A program made the position numbers and the translations under genes. Under the pieces are notes generated by a model that saw nothing but the letters and a program-made list of their open reading frames with translations, was not told the origin of the DNA and made no database searches. Positions 1 through 9,280 of a DNA stretch of 64,000 nucleotides are shown here, piece after piece. Source of the stretch: a bacterium (GTDB lineage Bacteria > Bacillota > Bacilli > Lactobacillales > Streptococcaceae); NCBI GenBank assembly GCA_905221235.1, contig CAJNCJ010000010.1, forward strand, positions 1 through 64,000, written 5' to 3'. How positions within the stretch are numbered: the stretch's first letter is position 1; every line of letters begins with the position of its first letter.

Positions 1-714
1 TTACCAGAAGCTGTTGTGACTGATAAAGGGAAACCAGAAGTTCAACCAGCGTTACCAGAAGCTGTTGTAACTGACAAAGGCGAACCCGCAGTTCAACCAG
101 CATTACCAGAAGCTGTTGTAACCGAAAAAGGGGAACCAGAAGTTCAACCAGTATTACCAGAAGCTGTTGTAACTGACAAAGGGGAACCAGAAGTTCAACC
201 AGCGTTGCCTGAAGCTGTTGTGACTGATAAAGGCGAACCCGCAGTTCAACCGGCATTACCAGAAGCTGTTGTGACTGACAAAGGGGAACCAGAAGTTCAA
301 CCGGCATTACCAGAAGCTGTTGTGACTGAAAAAGGAGAACCCGCAGTTCAGCCAGCATTACCAGAAGCTGTTGTGACTGAAAAAGGAGAACCGGAAGTTC
401 AGCCAGTGTTACCAGAAGCTGTTGTGACTGAAAAAGGAGAACCCGCAGTTCAGCCAGCATTACCAGAAGCTGTTGTGACTGAAAAAGGAGAACCGGAAGT
501 TCAGCCAGTGTTACCAGAAGCTGTTGTGACTGAAAAAGGAGAACCCGCAGTTCAGCCAGCATTACCAGAAGCTGTTGTGACTGAAAAAGGAGAACCGGAA
601 GTTCAGCCAGTGTTACCCGAAGCAGTAGTCACAGAAAAGGGAGAACCAGAAGTTCAACCAGTGTTACCCGAAGCAGTAGTCACAGAAAAGGGAGAACCAG
701 AAGTTCAAGCTGAG
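1..714 (+). repeat. 14 tandem 51-bp coding repeats in the M26 protease
   Basis: Fourteen in-frame 51-bp units encode LPEAVVT-D/E-KGEP-E/A-VQP-A/V. They alternate between EVQPV/A and AVQPA versions, and the last unit ends VQAE before LPEY. Silent differences are few in the middle units (about 300-610), where pairs of units look almost identical, which suggests recent slippage or unequal exchange. The array may continue upstream of the window. Such Pro/Glu-rich repeats usually act as a wall-spanning stalk. Confidence 0.95.
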
Positions 715-3700
715 TTGCCAGAATATACGTCAAAAGTTGCTCCAACTTTGACTTTAGATAAGGTTACAGAAGATGCGATGGATCGTTCAGCTAAATTGGA
801 TTACACTCTTGAAAATACAGGTAATGCTGAAATCAAGAGCATTATAGCTGAGATTAAAGATGGGAATACTGTTGTTAAGCGAGTTGACTTATCTAAAGAA
901 AAATTGACAGATGCTGTTCAAGGTTTGGATTTATTCAAAGATTATAAAATTGCAACAACAATGACTTACAACCGTGGTGAAGGTGATGAAACATCTAAAC
1001 TGGATGAAAAACCTTTGCGTTTGGAGTTGAAAAAGGTCGAAATTAAAAATATTTCATCTACTAATTTAGTGAAGGTAAATGATGATGGTACTGAAACACC
1101 TAGTGATTTCATGAGCGAAAAACCTTCTGATGAAGATGTTAAAAAAATGTATTTGAAAATTACTAGTCGTGATAACAAAGTAACACGTTTAGCGGTTGAT
1201 AAGATTGAGTTGGTGACTGAAAAAGAAAAAGAACTTTATAAAATTACAGCAACTGCTCAAGATTTAATTCAACATGTCGACCCATCTAAGACTAGAAATG
1301 AATACATTCATTACATTGAAAAACCTCGTCCTAAAGAAGATAATGTCTACTATAACTTTAAAGATTTAGTAGACGCTATGAATGTTAATAAAAACGGTAC
1401 ATTTAAAATTGGTGCAGATTTGAATGCAACGAATGTACCAACACCTAACAAACAATATGTTCCAGGTACGTTTAAGGGACATCTATCAAGTGTTGATGGT
1501 AAACAATATACAATTCATAACATTGCCCGTCCCTTATTTGACCGTGTTGAAAATGGTTCAGTGAAGAATATTAATTTAGGTAATGTGGATATCAATATGC
1601 CTTGGGCTGACGGAATAGCACCTGTTGCCAATATGGTGAAAAATGCAACTGTTGAAGATGTTAAGGTAACTGGTAATGTAGTTGCTAATAACAATATTGC
1701 GGGTATCGTCAATAAAATCGATAGCGGTGGTCAGTTGACAAATGTAGCCTTCATCGGTAATCTAACAGGTGTTGGTGATAAAGGTCAATATATGGCTGGC
1801 ATTGCCGGTGAGATTTGGAGAGGTAATGTTGCAAAAGCATATGTCGAGGCTAATATTGTTGCTAACAGAGCCCGTATAGGTGGTTTAGTTGCTAAAACAG
1901 ATAATGGTAACGACTCTATGGGAATTGGTAAATACGGTTCAATTCGTAAATCAGTCGCCAAAGGAACCATTAAGACTAAAGTTTTGCTTGAAACAGGTGG
2001 ATTTATCAATAGCAATCTTCCTTTTGGTAAAATGGAAGATAACATTTCAATGATGAAAGTTGAAAATGGTGAAGAATTCTTTGGTTCCTCAGATTTGGAC
2101 TACGATGGTGGTTATTTCACAAATGGATGGTTAGAGCGTAACTTTGTTGTCAAAGGTGTCAGTTCAGGTAAGCATTCATATAAATATTCTCGTGACAAAA
2201 TTAAAGAAATTAGTCAAGATGAAGCTAACAAGAGAATTGCAGCCTTTAATATTACCGCAGATAAATACGAAATTAACGAACCTGTGGTCAATCGCTTAAA
2301 TCGTTTAACCAGAAAAGAAGATGAGTACAAGACAACTCAAGATTATAAAGTAGATCGAGATCTGGCTTATCGTAATATTGAGAAACTTCAACCATTTTAT
2401 AACAAAGAATGGATTGTCAACCAAGGTAACAAACTTGCAGAAGATTCAAACTTAGCTAAGAAAGAAGTCCTTTCTGTTACGGGGATGAAGGATGGTCAAT
2501 TCGTGACCGATTTATCGGATATCGATAAAATAATGATTCACTATGCAGATGGCACTAAAGAAGAAATGGGGGTCACACTCAAGGATTCTAAAGTCCAACA
2601 AGTGCGTGAATATAGCGTATCTGGTCTTGGTGATGTTGTCTATACACCAAATATGGTTGTTAAAAATCGAGACAAACTGATTGCAGATGTGAAAGAGAAG
2701 TTAGCTTCAGTCACATACGATTCGCAAGATGTTCGTAAAATTATTGGAAATCCAGCTGATTTGTATCTAGAAGAAAGTTTTAATAATGTCAAAGACAATC
2801 TTGATAAATTTGTGAAAGCTTTAGTCGAAAATGAAGATCATCAATTGAATAGTGATGAAGCTGCGATAAAAGCACTTCTCAAGAAAGTAGAAACAAATAA
2901 AGCTAAAATCATGATGGCTCTGACTTATCTCAATCGTTACTATGATATCAAATACGGTGACATGAGTATAAAAAACATCATGATGTTTAAACCTGACTTT
3001 TATGGTAAGACACCAAGTGTTATTGACAGACTTATCAACATCGGTTCGAGTGAAAAGAACTTGAAGGGTGATCGAACTCAAGATGCTTACCGTGAAATCA
3101 TCTCAGGTAATACTGGTAAAGGTAATTTGCGTAACTTCTTAGAATACAACATGCGTTTATTTACAGAGGATAAAGACATTAATGATTGGTTTATCCACTC
3201 AGCTAAGAATGTTTATGTTTCAGAACCTAAAACTACAAATCCTGACTTTATTAATAAACGTCATAGAGTTTTTGATGGTTTAGATAACGGCGTTCATGGT
3301 CGTATGATTTTACCACTTCTAACGCTTAAAGATGCTCATATGTTTCTAATTTCAACATATAACACGATGGCATACAGTTCATTTGAGAAATATGGTAAGT
3401 TAACAGAAGAATCTCGAAACGAATTTAAGAAAGAGATTGATAATGTTGCGAAAGGTCAACAAACTTACCTTGATTTCTGGTCACGTTTAGCATTGCCAAG
3501 TGTACGTGACCAATTACTCAAGAGTCAAAATAGGGTTCCGACACCTGTTTGGGATAACCAAAACTATCATAACGTTGAAGGTGTAAATCGTATGGGTTAT
3601 GATAAGAACAATAAACCAATTGCACCTATTCGTGAATTATATGGACCAACTTGGAAATTCCATGATACCAACTGGTATATGGGAGCTATGGCATCTATTT

Positions 3701-4809
3701 TCCCAGATCCTAATAATAATGACCAAGTTTATTTCATGGGAACAAATATGATTAGCCCATTTGGTATTTCAGCCTTTACTCACGAAACAACACACGTAAA
3801 TGATAGAATGCTTTACTTCGGTGGTCATAGACACCGCCAAGGTACCGACGTTGAAGCCTATGCTCAAGGTATGTTGCAAACACCTGACAGCTCAACGACT
3901 AATGGTGAATACGGCGCACTTGGAATTAACATGGCTTACCATCGTCCAAATGATGGTAACCAATGGTACAACCCAGATCCTGACAAATTAAAGACACGTG
4001 ATGACATTGACCGCTACATGAGAAACTACAATGAAGCTATGATGTTGCTTGATCATGTAGAAGCTGATGCTGTACTTCCTAAAATTAAAGGAGACAATAG
4101 TAAGTGGTTCAAGAAGATTGACAAAGAAATGCGCTCTAAGATTCAGTACAATGATCTTTTAGGTCCAAACCAATGGGATAGTGTCCGTGATTTGAAAGAT
4201 GAAGAAAAGGTAATGACTTTATCTAGCGTCAATGATTTAGTGGATAATAACTTCATGACAAAACATGGAAATCCAGGCAACGGACGTTATAGACCAGAAG
4301 ATTTTACACCAAACTCAGCTTACGTAAATGTCAATATGATGGCTGGTATTTATGGTGGTAATACAAGTAAAGGTGCTCCTGGTTCATTATCATTTAAACA
4401 CAATGCTTTTCGTATGTGGGGTTACTTTGGATATGCAAATGGATTCATTGGATATGTCTCTAGCAAATATCAAGATGAAGCTAATAGAAAAAATAATAGC
4501 TTGTTAGGAGATGATTTTATCATCAAGAAAGTATCTGGAGACAAGTTCAAGACACTTGAAGAGTGGAAGAGACATTGGTACGAGGAGGTTCTTGCTAAAG
4601 CTAAGAAAGGCTTTGAAGGTATCGATATTGATGGCGTCCACATCAGTAACTATGATGAGTTAAGGCCTTTATTTGATAAAGCAGTCGAAGAAGATTTGAA
4701 AAAAACAGATGACTTCTCTCATACTGTAGCTCTTAAATCTAAGGTATTCAAAGCCCTTCTTAAAAACACAGACGGCTTCTTTAATAAACTGTTTAAAGAA
4801 GATATTTAA
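1..4809 (+). CDS. M26 (IgA1-protease-type) zinc metalloprotease, 5'-truncated by the window edge
   Basis: Cell-surface endopeptidase of the streptococcal M26 family (IgA1 protease/ZmpA, ZmpB). The reading frame is open to base 1, so the N terminus (signal peptide, anchor and G5-type part) lies outside; the GTG at 16 is not a real start. Seen: 14 tandem 17-residue repeats (LPEAVVT[D/E]KGEP..VQP) at 1-714, then a beta-helix-like N domain with GG-rich GLUG-type stretches (about 1380-2000), then the catalytic C domain. The zinc site is HETTH at 3781-3795 with a glutamate about 20 residues later (GTDVEAY). In the M26 proteins I remember the motif is HEMTH, so threonine here is a small variation. 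The gene ends with KNTDGFFNKLFKEDI and TAA. I cannot separate Iga from a Zmp paralogue, so no symbol is given. Confidence 0.93.
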   Translation, partial: LPEAVVTDKGKPEVQPALPEAVVTDKGEPAVQPALPEAVVTEKGEPEVQPVLPEAVVTDKGEPEVQPALPEAVVTDKGEPAVQPALPEAVVTDKGEPEVQPALPEAVVTEKGEPAVQPALPEAVVTEKGEPEVQPVLPEAVVTEKGEPAVQPALPEAVVTEKGEPEVQPVLPEAVVTEKGEPAVQPALPEAVVTEKGEPEVQPVLPEAVVTEKGEPEVQPVLPEAVVTEKGEPEVQAELPEYTSKVAPTLTLDKVTEDAMDRSAKLDYTLENTGNAEIKSIIAEIKDGNTVVKRVDLSKEKLTDAVQGLDLFKDYKIATTMTYNRGEGDETSKLDEKPLRLELKKVEIKNISSTNLVKVNDDGTETPSDFMSEKPSDEDVKKMYLKITSRDNKVTRLAVDKIELVTEKEKELYKITATAQDLIQHVDPSKTRNEYIHYIEKPRPKEDNVYYNFKDLVDAMNVNKNGTFKIGADLNATNVPTPNKQYVPGTFKGHLSSVDGKQYTIHNIARPLFDRVENGSVKNINLGNVDINMPWADGIAPVANMVKNATVEDVKVTGNVVANNNIAGIVNKIDSGGQLTNVAFIGNLTGVGDKGQYMAGIAGEIWRGNVAKAYVEANIVANRARIGGLVAKTDNGNDSMGIGKYGSIRKSVAKGTIKTKVLLETGGFINSNLPFGKMEDNISMMKVENGEEFFGSSDLDYDGGYFTNGWLERNFVVKGVSSGKHSYKYSRDKIKEISQDEANKRIAAFNITADKYEINEPVVNRLNRLTRKEDEYKTTQDYKVDRDLAYRNIEKLQPFYNKEWIVNQGNKLAEDSNLAKKEVLSVTGMKDGQFVTDLSDIDKIMIHYADGTKEEMGVTLKDSKVQQVREYSVSGLGDVVYTPNMVVKNRDKLIADVKEKLASVTYDSQDVRKIIGNPADLYLEESFNNVKDNLDKFVKALVENEDHQLNSDEAAIKALLKKVETNKAKIMMALTYLNRYYDIKYGDMSIKNIMMFKPDFYGKTPSVIDRLINIGSSEKNLKGDRTQDAYREIISGNTGKGNLRNFLEYNMRLFTEDKDINDWFIHSAKNVYVSEPKTTNPDFINKRHRVFDGLDNGVHGRMILPLLTLKDAHMFLISTYNTMAYSSFEKYGKLTEESRNEFKKEIDNVAKGQQTYLDFWSRLALPSVRDQLLKSQNRVPTPVWDNQNYHNVEGVNRMGYDKNNKPIAPIRELYGPTWKFHDTNWYMGAMASIFPDPNNNDQVYFMGTNMISPFGISAFTHETTHVNDRMLYFGGHRHRQGTDVEAYAQGMLQTPDSSTTNGEYGALGINMAYHRPNDGNQWYNPDPDKLKTRDDIDRYMRNYNEAMMLLDHVEADAVLPKIKGDNSKWFKKIDKEMRSKIQYNDLLGPNQWDSVRDLKDEEKVMTLSSVNDLVDNNFMTKHGNPGNGRYRPEDFTPNSAYVNVNMMAGIYGGNTSKGAPGSLSFKHNAFRMWGYFGYANGFIGYVSSKYQDEANRKNNSLLGDDFIIKKVSGDKFKTLEEWKRHWYEEVLAKAKKGFEGIDIDGVHISNYDELRPLFDKAVEEDLKKTDDFSHTVALKSKVFKALLKNTDGFFNKLFKEDI

Positions 4810-4881
4810 ACGTTTAAAATATAAAGAGGACAGTTTTTTGCTCCCTCTGAAAAATCATCATTTGATGACTTTCAAAAAACA

Positions 4882-4923
4882 CCTCAAAAAGGTATTGCCA
4901 AGTTGCGATACCTTTTTTTGAGG
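4882..4923 (+). terminator. Rho-independent terminator of the M26 gene
   Basis: A CCTCAAAAAGGTAT arm pairs with ATACC followed by seven T and GAGG, about 75 nt after the stop codon. The stem has a small bulge, and the T-rich 3' side fits transcription on the + strand. Confidence 0.75.
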
Positions 4924-4965
4924 CTCTTTTGTATTATTCCTGTTTCCATTGACTATATTATGCTA

Positions 4966-4998
4966 CACGAAAAATCCACTCAGTTGTCTGAGTGGATT
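4966..4998 (-). terminator. Terminator of the uracil permease gene
   Basis: A perfect 11-bp stem (AATCCACTCAG / CTGAGTGGATT, 4-nt loop) is followed on the minus strand by TTTTCG. It lies 17 nt past the permease stop codon. Confidence 0.85.
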
Positions 4999-5014
4999 AG
5001 GTGTATTTAGACCC

Positions 5015-6298
5015 TTAGTCTTTATTTTCGTATGGTAAGATCAAGTTCAAGATAATTCCTGTCATAGCTGATAGGGCAGTACCTGAAAGTGTAACTGGAC
5101 CAAGTTTAAGGATAGCTCCTCCAAGTCCAAGTACCAACATAGCACTTGCGATGATTAGGTTACGCATTTGACTGAAGTCTACACGTTCTTTGATCAAGAC
5201 TTTCAAACCATTACTTGCGATAACTCCATAGAGAAGGATAGACATACCACCAAGTACAGCATTTGGAATGGTTGAAATCAAGGCAGTAAATTTACCAAGG
5301 AAACTAAGGGCAATCGCGATAAAGGCAGCGTTACGGATAACTGAGACAGAAGCGATACGAGTCATACCGATAACCCCTGTATTTTCTCCGTAAGTTGTAT
5401 TGGCTGGTCCACCAAGGAAGGCAGAAACTGAAGTTGCGATACCGTCACCAAGAAGAGTACGGTGAAGACCTGGTTCTTTCAAGAATTGACGGCCACAGAT
5501 TTGACCCAAAACAGTATGGTCTCCGATGTGTTCAGAAATTGTTACGATAGCGATTGGCAAGATGGCAATAGTTTCTGGACCAAAGTAAAGATTGTACTCT
5601 TTAAAGGCACCACCAGTACTAAATGGCAAGTAGAAACCAGGAATTTCAAACCAGTCAGCTTTAAGAACTGGTGTAAAGTCAACTAGCCCAAGAGCTAGAG
5701 CGAAGAGGTAACCACCGATAATGGCAAAGAGGAAAGGAATAATTCGTAGGAAGCCTTTTCCTTTTGTATTGATAAAGGCAGCAATCAAGAAAGTAACAAC
5801 CGCTACAAGAGCATTTTTCCAATTTCCGTCCGCTACAAGCCCAGCGTTAGTAACAGCTGAACCTGCAAGTCCAAGACCGATAACGATGATCATAGGTCCG
5901 ATAATGATTGGTGGTAAGAGTTTATCAATCCATTTTGTACCTGCAAAACGAACACCAGCAGCAACAAGGACGTAGACCAAACCAGTCAAGATAACCCCTG
6001 TTTGAGCAGCGGATACATCCCCACCCATTTCTTTCATAGCCAGTGACATAGCTGTGATAAAGGCAAATGAAGAACCTAGATAAACTGGAACTCTAAAACC
6101 AGTTGAAATCATGTAGATAAGAGTTCCAACACCCGAAGCAAAAAGAGCAACAGATACAGGCATTCCTAAAATCAATGGTACCAAGATGGTCGCACCGAAC
6201 ATGGCGAAAACGTGTTGGAAACTAAGGAGAATTCCTTTTCCAGCTGAAGGACGTTGGTCAACGTCTAGTAACAAATCAACAGATGATTCTTGTTTCAT
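5015..6298 (-). CDS. uraA: Uracil permease (NCS2 / UraA-PyrP family)
   Basis: Proton-coupled uracil importer of the cytoplasmic membrane. The 427-aa product has about 12-14 hydrophobic segments and the NCS2 signatures (FQHVFAMFGATILVP near the N terminus, and the NTTYGENTGVIGMTR stretch). I chose the ATG at 6298 because GTGAGG lies 7 nt upstream; the longer in-frame start at 6334 sits inside the attenuator hairpin. The leader carries a PyrR-binding loop and a terminator, so expression should fall when UMP is plentiful. The gene is monocistronic, with its own promoter and terminator. Confidence 0.95.
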   Translation of the reverse strand: MKQESSVDLLLDVDQRPSAGKGILLSFQHVFAMFGATILVPLILGMPVSVALFASGVGTLIYMISTGFRVPVYLGSSFAFITAMSLAMKEMGGDVSAAQTGVILTGLVYVLVAAGVRFAGTKWIDKLLPPIIIGPMIIVIGLGLAGSAVTNAGLVADGNWKNALVAVVTFLIAAFINTKGKGFLRIIPFLFAIIGGYLFALALGLVDFTPVLKADWFEIPGFYLPFSTGGAFKEYNLYFGPETIAILPIAIVTISEHIGDHTVLGQICGRQFLKEPGLHRTLLGDGIATSVSAFLGGPANTTYGENTGVIGMTRIASVSVIRNAAFIAIALSFLGKFTALISTIPNAVLGGMSILLYGVIASNGLKVLIKERVDFSQMRNLIIASAMLVLGLGGAILKLGPVTLSGTALSAMTGIILNLILPYENKD

Positions 6299-6320
6299 AT
6301 AAACCTCACTTTTGGGCATC

Positions 6321-6356
6321 AAAAAAGAGCCCATTATTTTACAGCAATAGGCCCTC
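6321..6356 (-). terminator. Attenuator terminator in the uraA leader
   Basis: On the minus strand GAGGGCC-TATT pairs with AATGGGCTC followed by TTTTTTG, just upstream of the uraA ribosome binding site. Together with the PyrR loop upstream it forms a transcription attenuator. Confidence 0.75.
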
Positions 6357-6414
6357 AGAGTAAGACTTCTTTAAAATTTAGATTTTAAAGAGTTTCAAAT
6401 ATTTCTGCGTCTTC

Positions 6415-6432
6415 GTCACCTCACGGGATGAC
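6415..6432 (-). promoter_or_regulatory. PyrR-binding RNA loop in the uraA leader
   Basis: The minus-strand RNA reads GUCAUCCCGUGAGGUGAC. It fits the PyrR binding-loop consensus UCCNGNGAGG, with a bulged U in the GUCACC/GGUGAC stem. PyrR bound to UMP stabilises this hairpin and favours the downstream terminator. The assignment rests on the motif and the uracil permease downstream. Confidence 0.75.
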
Positions 6433-6454
6433 ATTAAAAACCTTTGCTTGTGAT

Positions 6455-6483
6455 AGTATAGCAAAAATTACAAACTTTGTAAA
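6455..6483 (-). promoter_or_regulatory. uraA promoter
   Basis: On the minus strand there is TTTACA, a 17-nt spacer and TGCTATACT (extended -10), placing the start just before the PyrR loop. Confidence 0.8.
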
Positions 6484-6502
6484 TATTTTTTTACTAAAAA
6501 GA

Positions 6503-7216
6503 TTAAAGCGGGCGTTTATTTGGCATGCCAGCCTTACGTGGATATTTATTTGGCGTTTCTTTTTTCTTTTCTACCACTGTGATGTAACGCGGATCTCCAT
6601 TTGGTAGGGCGTAGCTGAGATTGTCTTCGACCTTACTGAAGAGAAGGTTGAGGGCATTTTTGGCTTCTAACAACTCCTCAGGCGCATTACTAGCCTTGAG
6701 TGCCAATAGTTTTCCCCCAACTTTAAGGTAGGGAATAGTCAATTCAGACAAAATCTGCATGCGGGCAACCGCACGAGCCGTTACAAAATCATATTGAGCA
6801 CGGAAGTTTTTGTCTTGGGCAAAATCTTCGGCACGTCCATGGTAGAAATGAACACCGTCCAAATCCAGTTCTTGAGCCAACAGTTGCAGGAAGTTGATGC
6901 GCTTGTTGAGAGAATCAATGATAGTTACATCTAACTGAGGATAGAGAATTTTCATCGGTAGACTAGGAAATCCTGCCCCAGCCCCGATATCAAGCAGTTT
7001 GATATTTTCATTGGGAATCAAGCCTTGCAGAATAGGTGCAATCGAATCATAAAAATGTTTGAGATAAACTTCTTCTTTATCTGTAATAGCCGTCAAATTA
7101 ATCTTTTCATTCCACTCGACCAAGAGTTCAAAATAACGTTCAAATTGTTTTTTTTGCTGGTCCGAAAGTGGAAGATTTTGCTCGGCAAGCAAGTTGTAAA
7201 ATGTTTCTGGTTTCAT
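6503..7216 (-). CDS. rsmG: 16S rRNA m7G527 methyltransferase RsmG (GidB)
   Basis: Cytosolic SAM-dependent enzyme that methylates N7 of G527 in 16S rRNA; loss gives low-level streptomycin resistance in other bacteria. The 237-aa product has the family length and the SAM-binding motif [17 protein letters not shown] near residue 70, then VTARAVA and VGGKLLALK. The ATG at 7216 is preceded by AAGGAAATAACT, so I prefer it to the upstream ATG at 7240. It lies divergent from lemA. Confidence 0.95.
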   Translation of the reverse strand: MKPETFYNLLAEQNLPLSDQQKKQFERYFELLVEWNEKINLTAITDKEEVYLKHFYDSIAPILQGLIPNENIKLLDIGAGAGFPSLPMKILYPQLDVTIIDSLNKRINFLQLLAQELDLDGVHFYHGRAEDFAQDKNFRAQYDFVTARAVARMQILSELTIPYLKVGGKLLALKASNAPEELLEAKNALNLLFSKVEDNLSYALPNGDPRYITVVEKKKETPNKYPRKAGMPNKRPL

Positions 7217-7267
7217 AGTTATTTCCTTCTTTAGTATCATCTTATTTTACCACAATCATTAAAAATT

Positions 7268-7276
7268 TGATATACT
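7268..7276 (+). promoter_or_regulatory. lemA extended -10 box
   Basis: TGATATACT lies about 34 nt upstream of the lemA ATG, which has its own AGAAAGGA ribosome site. No good -35 box is seen at 17 nt. Confidence 0.5.
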
Positions 7277-7309
7277 GGTACTAATCTAAAAGTAGAAAGG
7301 ACTTATATA

Positions 7310-7870
7310 ATGACTTGGATTATTCTTGGAGTTTTGGCTCTTGTTGTTATTTTTGTGATTGTTAGCTATAACGGTTTGGTTAAGAATCGTATGCAAACAA
7401 AGGAGGCTTGGAGTCAGATTGATGTTCAGTTGAAACGTCGAAATGACCTTTTGCCAAACTTGATTGAGACTGTAAAAGGTTATGCCAAATATGAAGGTTC
7501 TACCCTTGAAAAGGTGGCAGAACTTCGTAACCAAGTGGCGGCAGCGACTTCACCAGCAGAAGCTATGAAAGCTAGTGATGCCCTCACTCGTCAGGTTTCA
7601 GGTATTTTTGCAGTTGCAGAAAGCTATCCAGATTTGAAAGCTAGTGCCAACTTTGTTAAATTGCAAGAGGAGTTGACAAACACAGAAAATAAAATTTCTT
7701 ACTCTCGTCAACTTTACAACAGTGTTGTCAGCAACTACAATGTAAAATTAGAAACTTTCCCAAGCAATATTATCGCTGGAATGTTTGGATTTAAAGCAGC
7801 AGATTTCCTTCAAACTCCAGAAGAGGAAAAGGCAGTTCCTAAAGTTGATTTTAGCGGTTTAGGTGACTAA
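7310..7870 (+). CDS. lemA: LemA family membrane protein
   Basis: 186-aa protein with one N-terminal transmembrane helix (residues 2-20) and a helical bundle containing the family signature ([29 protein letters not shown]). LemA proteins have no settled function. In many Firmicutes they are encoded directly before the membrane protease HtpX, as here: the htpX ribosome site AGGTGA lies within the last codons of lemA. The two are therefore very likely co-transcribed and translationally linked. Confidence 0.93.
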   Translation: MTWIILGVLALVVIFVIVSYNGLVKNRMQTKEAWSQIDVQLKRRNDLLPNLIETVKGYAKYEGSTLEKVAELRNQVAAATSPAEAMKASDALTRQVSGIFAVAESYPDLKASANFVKLQEELTNTENKISYSRQLYNSVVSNYNVKLETFPSNIIAGMFGFKAADFLQTPEEEKAVPKVDFSGLGD

Positions 7871-7871
7871 G

Positions 7872-8771
7872 ATGTTGTTTGATCAAATTGCAAGCAATAA
7901 ACGAAAAACCTGGATTTTGTTGCTGGTATTTTTCCTACTCTTAGCTCTTGTTGGCTATGCGGTTGGTTACCTCTTTATGCGATCTGGGCTTGGTGGTTTG
8001 ATTATCGCACTGATTATTGGCTTTATCTATGCCTTGTCCATGATTTTTCAATCGACAGAGATTGTCATGTCCATGAACGGGGCGCGTGAGGTTGATGAAC
8101 AAACGGCACCAGACCTCTACCATGTAGTGGAAGATATGGCTATGGTGGCTCAGATTCCTATGCCCCGTGTTTTCATCATTGATGATCCTGCCTTAAATGC
8201 CTTTGCGACAGGTTCTAACCCTCAAAATGCGGCGGTTGCTGCGACGTCAGGTCTCCTAGCTATCATGAATCGTGAGGAGCTAGAAGCTGTTATGGGACAT
8301 GAAGTCAGTCATATTCGTAATTACGATATCCGTATTTCGACTATTGCTGTTGCCCTTGCCAGTGCTATCACCATGCTTTCTAGTATGGCAGGTCGTATGA
8401 TGTGGTGGGGTGGCGCAGGTCGCAGACGAAGTGATGATGATCGGGATGGAAATGGCTTAGAAATCATTATGCTAGTGGTTTCCCTACTTGCAATTGTGCT
8501 GGCACCTCTCGCTGCAACCTTGGTGCAACTAGCTATTTCTCGCCAGAGGGAATTCCTAGCTGATGCTTCCAGTGTCGAGTTGACGCGCAATCCGCAAGGG
8601 ATGATCAATGCTCTACGTAAGTTGGATAATAGCGAGCCGATGCATCACCATGTCGATGATGCTAGTAGCGCACTTTATATCAATGATCCCAAGAAAGGGG
8701 GAGGGTTCCAAAAACTATTTTATACCCACCCACCTATCTCAGAACGGATTGAGCGTTTGAAACATATGTAA
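7872..8771 (+). CDS. htpX: Membrane zinc metalloprotease HtpX
   Basis: M48-family integral membrane protease that degrades misfolded membrane proteins. The 299-aa product has two N-terminal helices, the zinc motif HEVSH in [11 protein letters not shown], two further helices, and the downstream glutamate in [13 protein letters not shown]. The start is the ATG at 7872, 1 nt after the lemA stop; the GTG at 7863 lies inside the ribosome binding site. It ends with [14 protein letters not shown], typical of the family. Confidence 0.95.
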   Translation: MLFDQIASNKRKTWILLLVFFLLLALVGYAVGYLFMRSGLGGLIIALIIGFIYALSMIFQSTEIVMSMNGAREVDEQTAPDLYHVVEDMAMVAQIPMPRVFIIDDPALNAFATGSNPQNAAVAATSGLLAIMNREELEAVMGHEVSHIRNYDIRISTIAVALASAITMLSSMAGRMMWWGGAGRRRSDDDRDGNGLEIIMLVVSLLAIVLAPLAATLVQLAISRQREFLADASSVELTRNPQGMINALRKLDNSEPMHHHVDDASSALYINDPKKGGGFQKLFYTHPPISERIERLKHM

Positions 8772-8793
8772 AAATTTGCCTATACAATCCTAA

Positions 8794-8829
8794 AAAATGA
8801 GCATTCTCGTAGTTGGAGATGCTCATTTT
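8794..8829 (+). terminator. Terminator after htpX
   Basis: AAAATGAGCAT pairs perfectly with ATGCTCATTTT around a 14-nt loop, 22 nt after the htpX stop. U-rich on both strands. Confidence 0.8.
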
Positions 8830-8871
8830 CTTATATAAGGAACTCAGAAATCAATTTGTTATGATACAACT

Positions 8872-8980
8872 TATATTCTTCGAAAATCTCTTCAAACCGC
8901 ATCAGCTTCGCCTTGCCGTACTTAAGTCCAGCCTGTGCGGCTAGCTTCCTAGTTTGCTCTTTGATTTTCATTGAGTATTA
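8872..8980 (+). repeat. BOX element (boxA-boxC form, no boxB)
   Basis: It begins with the boxA sequence (CTTCGAAAATCTCTTCAAACC, then CGCCTTGCCGTA, the complement of the BOX-PCR primer core). It ends with boxC (GTTTGCTCTTTGATTTTCAT, TGAGTATTA). No 45-bp boxB lies between. A second, similar copy is at 25246-25361. BOX repeats are dispersed through mitis-group genomes. Confidence 0.85.
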
Positions 8981-9188
8981 GAATTTCTTGAGGAAACTTC
9001 GTTCAGAACACATGATATATCGAAGAAGAATCTAGAATCTATGCAAAATGGAGGAGGGCAACTGATCTCGTTTTTCGTAAATTAGAGAATATTTTTGGTG
9101 AACTCAGAGTGTGTGTTAGAGACAAGTAGGCCAGCGTAGTAGAGCTAGGATTCATATTAATGAGCATGGATTTTACAAATCAGCTATT
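8981..9188. other. Intergenic stretch with no recognisable gene
   Basis: About 200 nt between the BOX element and the rlmB terminator. I see no ORF with a start and ribosome site, no hairpin and no clear remnant. It may be decayed mobile DNA but nothing supports that directly. Confidence 0.4.
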
Positions 9189-9250
9189 CAAAAACCACAC
9201 AGTTGTTTTCAGCTTGATTGTGAGAAAAGCTGGAATCACTGTGTGCTTTT
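9189..9250 (-). terminator. Terminator of the RlmB-like gene
   Basis: A long imperfect hairpin, CACACAGT...CAGCTT / AAGCTG...ACTGTGTG, is followed on the minus strand by GGTTTTTG, about 35 nt past the stop codon. Confidence 0.7.
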
Positions 9251-9280
9251 AATTAGAAGTTGGTTTTTGTCCAGCATCTT

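Noticed and set aside
16..18. GTG at 16 as a start codon
   Set aside because: The frame continues to base 1 with further repeat codons; the true start is upstream of the window.
1..714. Regular repeats of about 50 bp resembling a CRISPR array
   Set aside because: The repeats are head-to-tail, in frame, have no unique spacers and encode a protein stalk.
8981..9188. Transposase remnant between the BOX element and the rlmB terminator
   Set aside because: No reading frame in this stretch shows a recognisable transposase motif.
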